A stretch of DNA of 64,000 nt from Spirosoma arboris (lineage in GTDB: Bacteria > Bacteroidota > Bacteroidia > Cytophagales > Spirosomataceae), in assembly GCF_009754945.1 (NCBI RefSeq), contig NZ_WPIN01000003.1, positions 682,001-746,000 on the forward strand, in the 5' to 3' direction. The translations under genes were made by a program, and so were the position numbers. The notes beneath the pieces were generated by a model, which had not been told where the DNA came from, ran no database searches, and was given only the letters and a program-made list of their open reading frames with translations. How positions within the stretch are numbered: position 1 is the first letter of the stretch; each line of letters begins with the position of its first letter. Below, one piece after another: positions 8,292-16,982 of this stretch.

Positions 8292-9380
8292 ATGAAGAGA
8301 ATTCTGATGCTCATGCTTATGAGCTTGTGTGCTTTGTTGGGTTATACAAGCTGTTCCCATAAAGAAGAAGAAAAAGAAGAGGAAATCAAATATTCGGTTA
8401 GCAGTCCTTTGCAGACGGATACTACGATTACGAATCAGTATGTATGTCAAATTCGGTCTATTCAGCACATTGAGTTAAGAGCGCTGGAAAAGGGTTACCT
8501 TCAGAAGATTTTTGTGGACGAAGGCCAATACGTCAAAAAAGGACAACTCATGTTCCAGATTCTGCCAATTCAATATCAGGCAGAATTACTAAAGGCAGAA
8601 GCAGAAGCCAATTTTGTTGGCGTTGAATATAAAAACACCAAATCACTGGCCGACAGCAACATCGTCTCGAAAAATGAACTAGCCCTGGCGAAAGCTAAGC
8701 TCGACAAGGCAAACGCTGAAGTGACTTTAGCTAAAGTACATTTAGGCTTTACGGAAGTAAGAGCGCCTTTCGATGGCATCATGGACCACTTCCAGGTACG
8801 ACTGGGAAGCCTTGTCAACGAGGGTGATTTGCTGACTACACTCTCCGACAATAGTAAAATGTGGGTGTATTTCAATGTGCCGGAAGCCGAGTATCTAAAT
8901 TACAAAACTCACGCCCAGCAGGAAAATTTGAACAGCGTAAATCTACTGATGGCTAATCAGCGGGTTTATAACTATCCGGGCGTGGTTCAGACTATTGAAG
9001 CCGACTTCAACAACGAAACCGGTAACATTGCTTTCCGGGCTACCTTCCCTAACCCTAATGGACTGTTACGACACGGCGAAACCGGTAATATTCAGATGAC
9101 CCTGCCGCTTAAAAACGCAATGATCATCCCGCAAAAAGCCACCTTCGAAGTTCTGGAAAAGAAATACGTATATGTGATAGACAAAGACAGCAAAGTTCGA
9201 TCAAGGGAAATCACTATAGGTGCAGAAATGCCTCACATTTTTGCTGTTCGATCGGGTCTGAGTAAAGATGATAAGATCCTTTTGGAAGGCTTACGTCAGG
9301 TAAAAGAAAACGAAAAAATTCAATACAAATTCGTGCAGCCTGCTTCTGTCATCGCGAATTTAGGATTGTACGCTGAGTAA
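8292..9380 (+). CDS. RND efflux periplasmic adaptor (membrane fusion protein)
   Basis: 362 aa. The N-terminus has a hydrophobic signal followed by GYTSCS, a probable lipoprotein Cys, then a Glu/Lys-rich stretch. The biotinyl-lipoyl-like half motif (ALEKGYLQKIFVDEGQYV), an alpha-helical hairpin (residues about 95-150) and the second lipoyl half (FTEVRAPFDGIMD) follow, then beta-barrel and membrane-proximal domains: the AcrA/MexA architecture. It bridges the inner-membrane pump and the outer-membrane channel. It is the first gene of a three-gene operon, 25 bases before the permease. Confidence 0.93.
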   Translation: MKRILMLMLMSLCALLGYTSCSHKEEEKEEEIKYSVSSPLQTDTTITNQYVCQIRSIQHIELRALEKGYLQKIFVDEGQYVKKGQLMFQILPIQYQAELLKAEAEANFVGVEYKNTKSLADSNIVSKNELALAKAKLDKANAEVTLAKVHLGFTEVRAPFDGIMDHFQVRLGSLVNEGDLLTTLSDNSKMWVYFNVPEAEYLNYKTHAQQENLNSVNLLMANQRVYNYPGVVQTIEADFNNETGNIAFRATFPNPNGLLRHGETGNIQMTLPLKNAMIIPQKATFEVLEKKYVYVIDKDSKVRSREITIGAEMPHIFAVRSGLSKDDKILLEGLRQVKENEKIQYKFVQPASVIANLGLYAE

Positions 9381-9405
9381 TTAGGTATTCTTAAAACCAG
9401 AAGAC

Positions 9406-12400
9406 ATGTTCACACAATTCATTCGTAGGCCCGTATTTGCTATTGTGATATCCATCATGATAGTCTTTATCGGCGTCCTGGCAATTAAGCAATTGCCTAT
9501 TTCTCAATTCCCGGATATTGCCCCCACCACGGTAAACATATTTATTGACTATCCAGGGTCCAGTGCCGATGTTCTGGTAAAATCCACGCTGATTACCCTT
9601 GAACAGGCAATTAACGGCGTTCAGGACATGCGGTATATAGCAACCGATGCAACCAGCGCCGGTGAGGCTACTCTTCGGATCATTTTTGAACCGGGTACTG
9701 ATCCGAATACGGCCGTTATTCGGGTGAAAACAAGGGTAGACCAGGTTATGCCGCTCTTACCCGAACTGGTTCAACGTGAAGGGGTTATTATCACGCCAAT
9801 TCAGCCTAGTATGTTGATGTACGTCAACCTCTATGCAAAGGAAAAAGGTATTGATGAAAAATTCCTGTTCAACTACGCCACGGTTAAAATGATCCCTGAA
9901 ATCCAACGGACTAAAGGGGTAGCCAGAGCGCAGATATTGGGTAGCCGAAGATACGCGATGCGTGTTTGGTTAAACCCTGACCGCATGCGGGCTTATAACA
10001 TCTCCGTAGAAGAAGTAATGAAGGCGTTAGGGGAGCAAAGTATCATTGGGCGACCTGGGCGACTTGGTCAAAGCTCTGGTATAGCTGCCCAGTCGCTGGA
10101 ATACGTGCTCACCTACAAAGGGCGTTATAGTGAACCCAAAGAATACGAAAGTATTATTATTCGAGCCAATTCACAGGGGGAAAGCATCCACTTAAGGGAT
10201 ATTGGCCGAGTTGAATTGGGTAGTGAATTCGTTAACATCTATTCCAACCTGGATGGCCACCCTTCGGCTGCTATCGTGTTGCGGCAAAACTATGGTAGTA
10301 ATGCCAGTGATGTTATTGAGCAGGTAAAGAAGAAGCTCGAGGTAATGAAAGAGTCCTTCCCTCCGGGAGTGGATTATAAAATCAGTTATGACGTATCCAA
10401 CTTCCTGGATGCATCGATCGAGCAGGTAATTGATACGTTGCGAGATGCGTTTATCCTGGTAGCCTTCGTTGTTTTCATCTTCCTGGGCGATTGGCGGTCT
10501 ACCCTGATTCCGATCCTCGCGGTTCCGGTGTCTCTGATTGGGGCGTTCTTTGTGATTCAGGCATTTGGTCTTTCCATTAACTTAATTACGCTTTTCGCCC
10601 TGGTGTTGGCCATTGGTATTGTGGTCGATGACGCCATTGTGGTGGTGGAAGCCGTGCACGCCAAGATGGAGGAAAAGCCCCATCTGACCCCCTTTGGTGC
10701 AGTTAGGCAAGTGTTGGGTGAGATTAGTGGCGCCATTATCGCCATTACCCTGGTGATGGTATCGGTATTCCTGCCTATTTCCTTTATGACGGGTCCGGTA
10801 GGTACGTTCTATCGTCAGTTCTCCATTACCATGGCTAGCTCCATTGTAATTTCGGCCCTGATCGCTTTGACGCTTACTCCCGTGTTATGTGCCATGTTGT
10901 TGAAAAATCATCATGGCCATGAAAAGAAGAAAAGCGTAATGACTAAAATGCTCGACAGTTTCAACCGGGGTTTTGATAAAATAACTGGACGATATGTCGG
11001 CTTGTTACGATTAATCGTTAACCGAAGATTTGTTACGTTCCTGATATTAGCGGGCTTCTGTTTAGGAATTGCCTACGAGAACCAGATCCTGCCAGCAGGC
11101 TTTATTCCGAACGAAGACCAGAGTACGATTTATGCCATTATCCAGACGCCACCGGGTACGACGCTGGAAAAAACGAATCAGGTTTCTCAATCGCTACAGA
11201 AAATTTGCGAAGAGGTACCGGGAATTGAGTCGGTGTCTTCGTTGGCTGGTTACGAGATTATGACAGAAGGGCGGGGCTCCAATGCGGGAACTTGTCTGAT
11301 CAACCTGAAACCCTGGGGGGATCGTAGCAAGAACGTGAAGGAGATTATGGAAGAGCTGGAAGGCAAAACGAGAAACCTGGGCGCGACGATCGAATTCTTC
11401 GAACCACCCGCTATTCCTGGTTTTGGTACATCAGGTGGTTTCTCTATGCGTATGCTGGATAAAAACACGGATACTGACTACCGTGAGTTTGATATAGTTA
11501 ACAAGAAGTTCATGGCAGATTTGGGCAAGCGTCCAGAGCTTATGGGCTTGTTTACCTTCTTTGCCGCCAACTATCCTCAATACGAACTGGAGATTGACAA
11601 TAACCTGGCTATGCAAAAAGGCGTGTCTATCGGAAAAGCGATGGACAACCTCAATATCATGATTGGCAGTACCTACGAACAAGGGTTTATTAAGTTTAAC
11701 CAGTTCTTCAAAGTGTACGTGCAATCTGAACCCGGTTTCAGAAGGCTGCCAACTGATATCCTGAAGCTTTTTGTTAAAAACGATGCGGGCGAAATGGTAC
11801 CTTACTCGGCTTTCATGAAGCTGAAAAAAGGGCAGGGTCCTAATGAAATTACCCGTTTCAACATGTACAATTCATCGGCTATTCAGGGTCAGCCAGCTAA
11901 GGGCTACACCACAGCCGATGCCATCGCAGCTATCCGGGAGGTGGCCGCCAAGACACTGCCCAAAGGGTACGATATCGCGTTTGAAGGGCTTTCGTATGAT
12001 GAATCGATGCGGGGAAATGAGACCTTGTATGTCTTCCTGATCGTGATAGCCTTTGTGTACCTGGTGCTGGCTGCTCAATACGAAAGCTTCATCATACCAC
12101 TAGCGGTGTTAACCTCGCTGCCGGTTGGGATATTTGGCTCGTTTTTCCTGCTAAAAGCAATGGGGCTGGAGAATAACATTTATGCTCAGATCGGGCTTAT
12201 CATGCTGGTTGGTCTCCTGGGTAAAAATGCCGTACTGATCGTGGAATTTGCCGTGCAGAAGCGTCAGCAGGGCGAAACGATTCTAAATGCAGCCATTGAG
12301 GGAGCGAAGGTTCGTTTCCGCCCGATTCTGATGACCTCATTCGCCTTCGTAGCCGGATTAATACCCTTGATTAGTGCATCGGGTGCTGGTGCTATTGGGA

Positions 12401-12612
12401 ACCGTACTATTGGTGCTTCTGCTATGGGTGGTATGTTATTCGGGACCATTTTCGGGGTAATCATTATCCCTGGATTGTACTATATATTTGGTAGTCTGGC
12501 AGATGGACGCAAGATGATTAAAGATGAAGAAGACGGTTCGCTCACCGAAAATCTGGTTCATTCTGTAGACAGTTTCCCCCAACTTGAAGAAAGTGAAATC
12601 AATGAGAAATAA
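9406..12612 (+). CDS. RND multidrug efflux permease (HAE1 family)
   Basis: 1068 aa, the normal length for AcrB/MexB-type pumps. It opens MFTQFIRRPVFAIVISIMIV and has two sets of membrane helices with large periplasmic loops after TM1 and TM7. The TM4 proton-relay acidic pair is visible in VVDDAIVVVE, and the TM10-12 block (GLLGKNAVLIVEFA) is conserved. It is a proton-driven trimeric exporter of hydrophobic or amphiphilic compounds; substrates cannot be read from the sequence. Its end overlaps the outer-membrane channel gene by 11 bases, so the tripartite complex is translated as a unit. Confidence 0.95.
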   Translation: MFTQFIRRPVFAIVISIMIVFIGVLAIKQLPISQFPDIAPTTVNIFIDYPGSSADVLVKSTLITLEQAINGVQDMRYIATDATSAGEATLRIIFEPGTDPNTAVIRVKTRVDQVMPLLPELVQREGVIITPIQPSMLMYVNLYAKEKGIDEKFLFNYATVKMIPEIQRTKGVARAQILGSRRYAMRVWLNPDRMRAYNISVEEVMKALGEQSIIGRPGRLGQSSGIAAQSLEYVLTYKGRYSEPKEYESIIIRANSQGESIHLRDIGRVELGSEFVNIYSNLDGHPSAAIVLRQNYGSNASDVIEQVKKKLEVMKESFPPGVDYKISYDVSNFLDASIEQVIDTLRDAFILVAFVVFIFLGDWRSTLIPILAVPVSLIGAFFVIQAFGLSINLITLFALVLAIGIVVDDAIVVVEAVHAKMEEKPHLTPFGAVRQVLGEISGAIIAITLVMVSVFLPISFMTGPVGTFYRQFSITMASSIVISALIALTLTPVLCAMLLKNHHGHEKKKSVMTKMLDSFNRGFDKITGRYVGLLRLIVNRRFVTFLILAGFCLGIAYENQILPAGFIPNEDQSTIYAIIQTPPGTTLEKTNQVSQSLQKICEEVPGIESVSSLAGYEIMTEGRGSNAGTCLINLKPWGDRSKNVKEIMEELEGKTRNLGATIEFFEPPAIPGFGTSGGFSMRMLDKNTDTDYREFDIVNKKFMADLGKRPELMGLFTFFAANYPQYELEIDNNLAMQKGVSIGKAMDNLNIMIGSTYEQGFIKFNQFFKVYVQSEPGFRRLPTDILKLFVKNDAGEMVPYSAFMKLKKGQGPNEITRFNMYNSSAIQGQPAKGYTTADAIAAIREVAAKTLPKGYDIAFEGLSYDESMRGNETLYVFLIVIAFVYLVLAAQYESFIIPLAVLTSLPVGIFGSFFLLKAMGLENNIYAQIGLIMLVGLLGKNAVLIVEFAVQKRQQGETILNAAIEGAKVRFRPILMTSFAFVAGLIPLISASGAGAIGNRTIGASAMGGMLFGTIFGVIIIPGLYYIFGSLADGRKMIKDEEDGSLTENLVHSVDSFPQLEESEINEK

Positions 12613-14038
12613 AAGAATATTCACTTGGTTAGGGATAACGTTTATTATCACCCTAATCAATAACGGTTGTACAGTACCCCATTTAGTTGGTAAGACAGAG
12701 AATAAACTAGTGCCTGCGAGCTATTACAGCTCGCAGGACTCGACCAATTCGGCAAAGTCCAGGTGGAAGGAATATTTTACTGATCCTTACTTATATGCCC
12801 TGATTGATACGGCTTTATATAACAATCAGGAATTGAATATTACGATACAGGACATCCAGATGGCTAATAACGAAATATTAGCCAGAAAAGGGGCTTATCT
12901 ACCCTTTGTATCGGTTGGTGGCGGAGCCGGTGTTGAAAAAGTGTCTCGCTATACCAGTCAGGGAGCTGCTGATGCCTATACAGAAATAAAACCAGGTGTA
13001 CCAACGCCAGATGTTTTACCAAATACGTATGTAGGCGTCTTTGCCAGTTGGGAGGTGGATATTTGGCACAAACTGCGAAACTCGAGAAAAGTAGCCATAA
13101 CCAATTACCTGGCCTCTATTGAAGGGAAGAATTTCCTAGTTACGAATCTGGTTGCCGAAATTGCCCGGTCTTACTATGAGCTCATGGCGCTTGATAACCA
13201 ACTGGAGATCGTACAAAGGAACATCACTGTTCTTACAAATGCTCTGGCCATAATTAAGCAGGAGAAAGAAGCCGCCAAAGTAACTGAACTGGCAGTTCGT
13301 AGGTTTGAGGCCGAAGTATTTAAAACGCAGAGTCTACAGTACGAAATTCAGCAAAAGATTGTCGAAACAGAAAACCGGATTAATTTCCAGGTAGGTAGAT
13401 ACCCACAACATGTTCAGCGAAATTCTCAGAATTTCAATCAATTAGTTCCGACTAAAATCTCGGCGGGTATCCCATCGCAATTGTTAGAAAATCGGCCTGA
13501 TATTCGACAAGCTGAATTGCAACTACAGGCCGCCAAGCTGGATGTAACTGTAGCGAAAGCAAATTTTTACCCTTCGTTAAACATCTCGGCATCACTGGGC
13601 GTCATGGCCTACAGTCCTCTGTATTTGGCGAGTTTACCCGAATCGTTAATTGCTTCTCTGGTCGGTGGTTTAGCTGGTCCGTGGATCAATAAGAATGCAA
13701 TCACAGCTACGTATCAAAGCGCTAATGCAAGACAAATCCAGACTGTTTATAATTACGAGAAAACGGTTCTGAATGCGTTTATCGAGGTAGCTAATCAGTT
13801 GTCGAATATTGATAACCTGGAGAAAAAATACAACATGAAAAACAACCAGGTAGAGGCACTTACCCAGTCAACTGGGATATCCATTAAGTTATTCACATCT
13901 GCCAGAGCCGATTATATGGAGGTGTTATTAACCCAGCGTGATGTACTGGAAGCAAGAATGGAGCTTATTGAAACCAGAATGATGCAAATGAATGCCGTAG
14001 TCAATACGTACCGGGCATTGGGTGGCGGCTGGAAATAA
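12602..14038 (+). CDS. Outer-membrane efflux channel lipoprotein (TolC/OprM-like, NodT family)
   Basis: I start at ATG 12602, inside the end of the permease, which gives 478 aa. The signal (TWLGITFIITLINNGC) ends at a lipobox-like Cys, as in OprM-type channels. Two duplicated coiled-coil/outer-membrane efflux repeats are visible, with the typical PDIRQAELQLQAAK sequence in the second half and YMEVLLTQRDVLEARMEL near the end. It completes the RND tripartite system with the two upstream genes. A long palindromic terminator follows 20 bases after the stop. Confidence 0.93.
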   Translation: MRNKRIFTWLGITFIITLINNGCTVPHLVGKTENKLVPASYYSSQDSTNSAKSRWKEYFTDPYLYALIDTALYNNQELNITIQDIQMANNEILARKGAYLPFVSVGGGAGVEKVSRYTSQGAADAYTEIKPGVPTPDVLPNTYVGVFASWEVDIWHKLRNSRKVAITNYLASIEGKNFLVTNLVAEIARSYYELMALDNQLEIVQRNITVLTNALAIIKQEKEAAKVTELAVRRFEAEVFKTQSLQYEIQQKIVETENRINFQVGRYPQHVQRNSQNFNQLVPTKISAGIPSQLLENRPDIRQAELQLQAAKLDVTVAKANFYPSLNISASLGVMAYSPLYLASLPESLIASLVGGLAGPWINKNAITATYQSANARQIQTVYNYEKTVLNAFIEVANQLSNIDNLEKKYNMKNNQVEALTQSTGISIKLFTSARADYMEVLLTQRDVLEARMELIETRMMQMNAVVNTYRALGGGWK

Positions 14039-14058
14039 CTATAGGTCTAAATCTATCT

Positions 14059-14116
14059 AGTGCTAAAAAGATAAAAATCAGTCCTGATCAGGGCTGATTT
14101 TTATCTTTTTAGCACT
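14059..14116 (+). terminator. 58-nt near-perfect palindrome ending the RND operon
   Basis: The 29-nt arms 14059-14087 and 14088-14116 are complementary except for one T-G wobble and leave no unpaired loop. The A/T-rich outer stem gives T runs on both strands, so it can terminate in either direction. Confidence 0.8.
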
Positions 14117-14251
14117 TCTGTGCATTAAGCTGTAAAGACTCTTCTAGTTAATCCTAAGCGCTATTTAAGTGGATATTGTAACCACGGCAAACACTTTTAT
14201 GACATCATGATACTCCTTTGTTATTTAATTTTTATATACCCTGCTAATTTT

Positions 14252-14259
14252 TACTTTTG
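14252..14259 (+). promoter_or_regulatory. Candidate Bacteroidetes -7 element (TAnnTTTG) for the stressosome operon
   Basis: TACTTTTG lies 24 bases before the ATG of the RsbR gene. No TTTG is found at the usual 19-21 base spacing upstream, so this is only a partial promoter match. Confidence 0.4.
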
Positions 14260-14283
14260 TTTGACTTCCTAGCATATCTCCCT

Positions 14284-15150
14284 ATGGCCACCAGTATTTC
14301 TCAATTACTAAAAAACAATAAGTCAACGCTTCTTGACGGATGGATTCAGAAGCAGCTAACAAATGAAAGTTTACGGGATGATTTAATGACAAATGACGAG
14401 CTCCGTACACAATCGGAAGAGTTAGTCAATGCCTTAGCCAAATCCCTAACCGATGAGAATATAACCCAGGTTGACTCCTCTGATTTCGACGAAGTCTTCG
14501 AAATTCTGTCAACGATCTCGATGTCCCGCGCCAGGCAGGGCTTTTCTCCGCGTGAAACAGGTTTATATATCTTCAGTTTAAAGGAAGCGCTGATAGACCT
14601 TCTGCAACAAAAACTGTCTGAGAATCCAACGGAGCTTTTTGAGCTTAGTCAGAAACTGAATCGGCTGCTCGATAATTTTGGCGTCCTTACGTTTGAAACC
14701 TTTATCAAAGGTCGGGAAGATGTAATTCTGAGGCAGACGGAAGAAATCAGTGATATCTCAACTCCGGTTATTCAAATTTGGGATGGGATTCTGGCTTTAC
14801 CCATCATTGGCACTTTAGATAGTTCACGTACGCAGGTCGTTATGGAAAATCTACTCCAGAAGATTGTCGATACGGGAAGTAGCATTGCCATTCTGGATAT
14901 ATCCGGCGTACCAGCCGTCGATTCCTTGGTTGCCCAGCATCTGATCAAAACCGTGAGTGCTACGCGTTTAATGGGTGCCGACTGCATTATCAGCGGTATT
15001 CGTCCCGAGATCGCTCAAACGGTTGTCCATCTGGGAATCGATTTATCGAACATCATTACTAAAGCAACGATGGCTAGTGCCCTCAAACATGCCTTTAGTA
15101 TGCATAGGCTGGCCGTAAAACGGCACGAAACCGAAAAGAAAGGCTTTTAA
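14284..15150 (+). CDS. rsbR: RsbR-type stressosome protein (RsbRD N-terminal domain + STAS)
   Basis: The ATG at 14284 gives 288 aa; an upstream TTG adds nine residues not seen in the family. Residues about 1-150 are an all-helical RsbRD_N-like sensory domain. Residues about 160-275 are a STAS domain with IGTLDSSRTQ, where RsbRA has phosphorylated Thr171. At the second site (Thr205 in RsbRA) this protein has Ser (GVPAVDSLVAQ). RsbR and RsbS form the stressosome core; RsbT phosphorylates them under stress and is released. It is the first gene of a five-gene operon, 12 bases before rsbS. Confidence 0.9.
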   Translation: MATSISQLLKNNKSTLLDGWIQKQLTNESLRDDLMTNDELRTQSEELVNALAKSLTDENITQVDSSDFDEVFEILSTISMSRARQGFSPRETGLYIFSLKEALIDLLQQKLSENPTELFELSQKLNRLLDNFGVLTFETFIKGREDVILRQTEEISDISTPVIQIWDGILALPIIGTLDSSRTQVVMENLLQKIVDTGSSIAILDISGVPAVDSLVAQHLIKTVSATRLMGADCIISGIRPEIAQTVVHLGIDLSNIITKATMASALKHAFSMHRLAVKRHETEKKGF

Positions 15151-15162
15151 CGCAACCTGTAT

Positions 15163-15561
15163 ATGGATAAAATACCTATCCTGCGAATGGGGCCTTTTTT
15201 ATTGGTTACCATTCAAATTGATTTATATGACCGATTGGCATTAAATCTGGAAACGGATTTAATCAATATGGTTCACAAGACTGGCGCTCGTGGCGTACTG
15301 ATCGATATTTCGGCGGTATCGATTGTCGATTCATTTATGGGCCGTATTCTGGGCAATATTGCCAGTATGACGAGAGTGCTGGATGCTGAAACCGTAGTCG
15401 TTGGGATGCAACCAGCCGTAGCCATTACGCTTATTGAACTTGGCTTATCATTACATGGCGTCCATACGGCCCTTGACGTGGAGAGAGGTATGGCCCTACT
15501 GCAAACAAAGCATAGTCTGGACGACGAAATGGCAGGCGACGATGCTGATGACACTGAGTAA
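15163..15561 (+). CDS. rsbS: RsbS-type stressosome scaffold protein (single STAS domain)
   Basis: 132 aa, nearly all one STAS domain. The phosphorylatable Ser is in ISAVSIVDSFMGR and the second conserved block is VVVGMQPAVAITLIELGL, both close to Bacillus RsbS. RsbS sequesters RsbT in the unstressed state. The short acidic C-terminal tail (DDEMAGDDADDTE) extends beyond the Bacillus form. It lies between rsbR and rsbT. Confidence 0.92.
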   Translation: MDKIPILRMGPFLLVTIQIDLYDRLALNLETDLINMVHKTGARGVLIDISAVSIVDSFMGRILGNIASMTRVLDAETVVVGMQPAVAITLIELGLSLHGVHTALDVERGMALLQTKHSLDDEMAGDDADDTE

Positions 15562-15568
15562 GGACAGC

Positions 15569-15955
15569 ATGTCGATTACGCGGGAACAGGATGTTGTTCC
15601 ATGCCGTAATCGTGTAAAAGAAGTTGCCGTGAAAATCGGTATGGGTATCGTTAACCAAACGAAGCTCGTTACAGCCGCCAGCGAATTGGTTCGAAATATA
15701 CTTCGCTACGCCGATAGTGGGGAGGTTTTAATTGAGGTCGTTAGTAAAGGCCGTGAATCAGGTATTCGGCTAACATTTTCAGATAAAGGGCCGGGTATTG
15801 CCGACATTAATCTGGCCATGCAGGACGGCTACTCTACAGGAAGAAGTCTGGGACTGGGTTTGCCAGGTACCAAGCGCCTGGTCAACGAATTTGATATTAA
15901 AAGTACGGTTGGCCAGGGCACTGTAGTAACTATTTTAAAGTGGAAGAATGGATAA
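15569..15955 (+). CDS. rsbT: RsbT-type serine/threonine switch kinase
   Basis: 128 aa from ATG 15569, preceded by AAGGA eight bases upstream; an in-frame ATG at 15548 is possible and would overlap rsbS. It is a GHKL ATPase-fold kinase with an intact N box (ASELVRNILRYAD), G1 box (DKGPGI) and the lid/G2 motif LGLGLPGTKRLV. RsbT phosphorylates RsbR and RsbS, then binds a downstream partner: RsbU in Bacillus. Here no rsbU is adjacent and the next gene encodes an ATPase-phosphatase fusion. The stop region overlaps that gene by eight bases. Confidence 0.92.
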   Translation: MSITREQDVVPCRNRVKEVAVKIGMGIVNQTKLVTAASELVRNILRYADSGEVLIEVVSKGRESGIRLTFSDKGPGIADINLAMQDGYSTGRSLGLGLPGTKRLVNEFDIKSTVGQGTVVTILKWKNG

Positions 15956-16982
15956 CTCCACGCATGTACGATTTAAGGTAGCCGACCGGAGCTATTTGGC
16001 GATCGTAAAGAAAGGAATTAACCAATTGGCCACTCAGGCGGGATTTCAAAGTCAGCGACTGAATGAAATTGACCTGATTGTTGCTGAAATGGCTTCAAAC
16101 CTGGTAAAGCATGCAGGCGGAGGTGATATCCTGGTTCGCCCTATTCACCTATTTACTAATTCGGGACTTGAGTTCATTAGCATTGACAGTGGACCCGGTA
16201 TGGCCGATCCTACCAGAATGATGCAGGATGGCGTGTCGACGACCAGCACATTAGGTCATGGATTGGGGTCAATTAACCGACTAGCCGATCAGGCTCAGTT
16301 GTACTCGATAAAGGATTGGGGCACCATTCTGCTAGTCCGTGTTTTCATCAAGCCTGTGGCTAATCTGGCACCGGCTTTAGGGATTGATTTTCGATCAATA
16401 CTTGTATCCAAACCTGGTGAGACAGTATGTGGAGATGGCTGTTATTTGAAAACGACCCCCAGTCACATTAAGCTCTTTCTGGGAGACGGCCTGGGGCATG
16501 GCCCAGAGGCCAATACGGCGATTCAGACGGCAATCAATGCCTTCCGAATTTGTCCTGACCACCGCCCCGCAGATATCTTACGGTATATTCATCGATCTGT
16601 GACCAAAACCCGTGGCTTAGTAGGTTCTGTGATTGTATATGATGTGGCCACCCGACAGTGGAACTGGTGTGGGGTTGGCAACATCTCAACACGGCTCAGC
16701 GGTGCTATGGCAACCAAAAACTTCCTGTCTTATAACGGAATTATAGGTATGAACCTACCCACTACCATGAGTGATCATGTATTACCATTTGAACGGGGTC
16801 AACTACTGGTCATGTGTTCTGACGGGTTGCAATCCCGATGGGATCATACGAAGTATCCATTTATTTTTCGCTATGATCTAACAATTCTGGCGGCCGCCTT
16901 GTATAAAGATTATTCCCGGCAAACGGATGACACATCCTTAGTTGTCGGACGCATTCAGGGAGACTATGGAGGAATTAGCTAA
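15948..16982 (+). CDS. GHKL ATPase-PP2C (SpoIIE/RsbX-type) fusion phosphatase
   Basis: 344 aa. Residues about 1-135 form an RsbT-like ATPase domain with intact N box (AEMASNLVKHA), G1 (DSGPGMAD) and Gly-rich lid (LGHGLGS). Residues about 140-340 form a PP2C-type phosphatase with the metal-binding acids in GDGCYL, LGDGLGHG, CSDGLQSRWD and QTDDTSLVV. RsbX-type enzymes reset the stressosome by dephosphorylating RsbR and RsbS. The N-terminal kinase-like domain could add a second switch kinase or a docking module. It overlaps both neighbours, so it is tightly coupled to the stressosome. Confidence 0.88.
   Translation: MDNSTHVRFKVADRSYLAIVKKGINQLATQAGFQSQRLNEIDLIVAEMASNLVKHAGGGDILVRPIHLFTNSGLEFISIDSGPGMADPTRMMQDGVSTTSTLGHGLGSINRLADQAQLYSIKDWGTILLVRVFIKPVANLAPALGIDFRSILVSKPGETVCGDGCYLKTTPSHIKLFLGDGLGHGPEANTAIQTAINAFRICPDHRPADILRYIHRSVTKTRGLVGSVIVYDVATRQWNWCGVGNISTRLSGAMATKNFLSYNGIIGMNLPTTMSDHVLPFERGQLLVMCSDGLQSRWDHTKYPFIFRYDLTILAAALYKDYSRQTDDTSLVVGRIQGDYGGIS

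Noticed and set aside
8244..8468. Minus-strand ORF with a run of Phe
   Set aside because: Antisense to the Glu/Lys-rich start of the RND adaptor gene; the Phe run is the complement of GAA/AAA codons.
11431..11724. Antisense ORFs inside the RND permease
   Set aside because: They lie wholly within a conserved gene, on the opposite strand, with no domain or start context.
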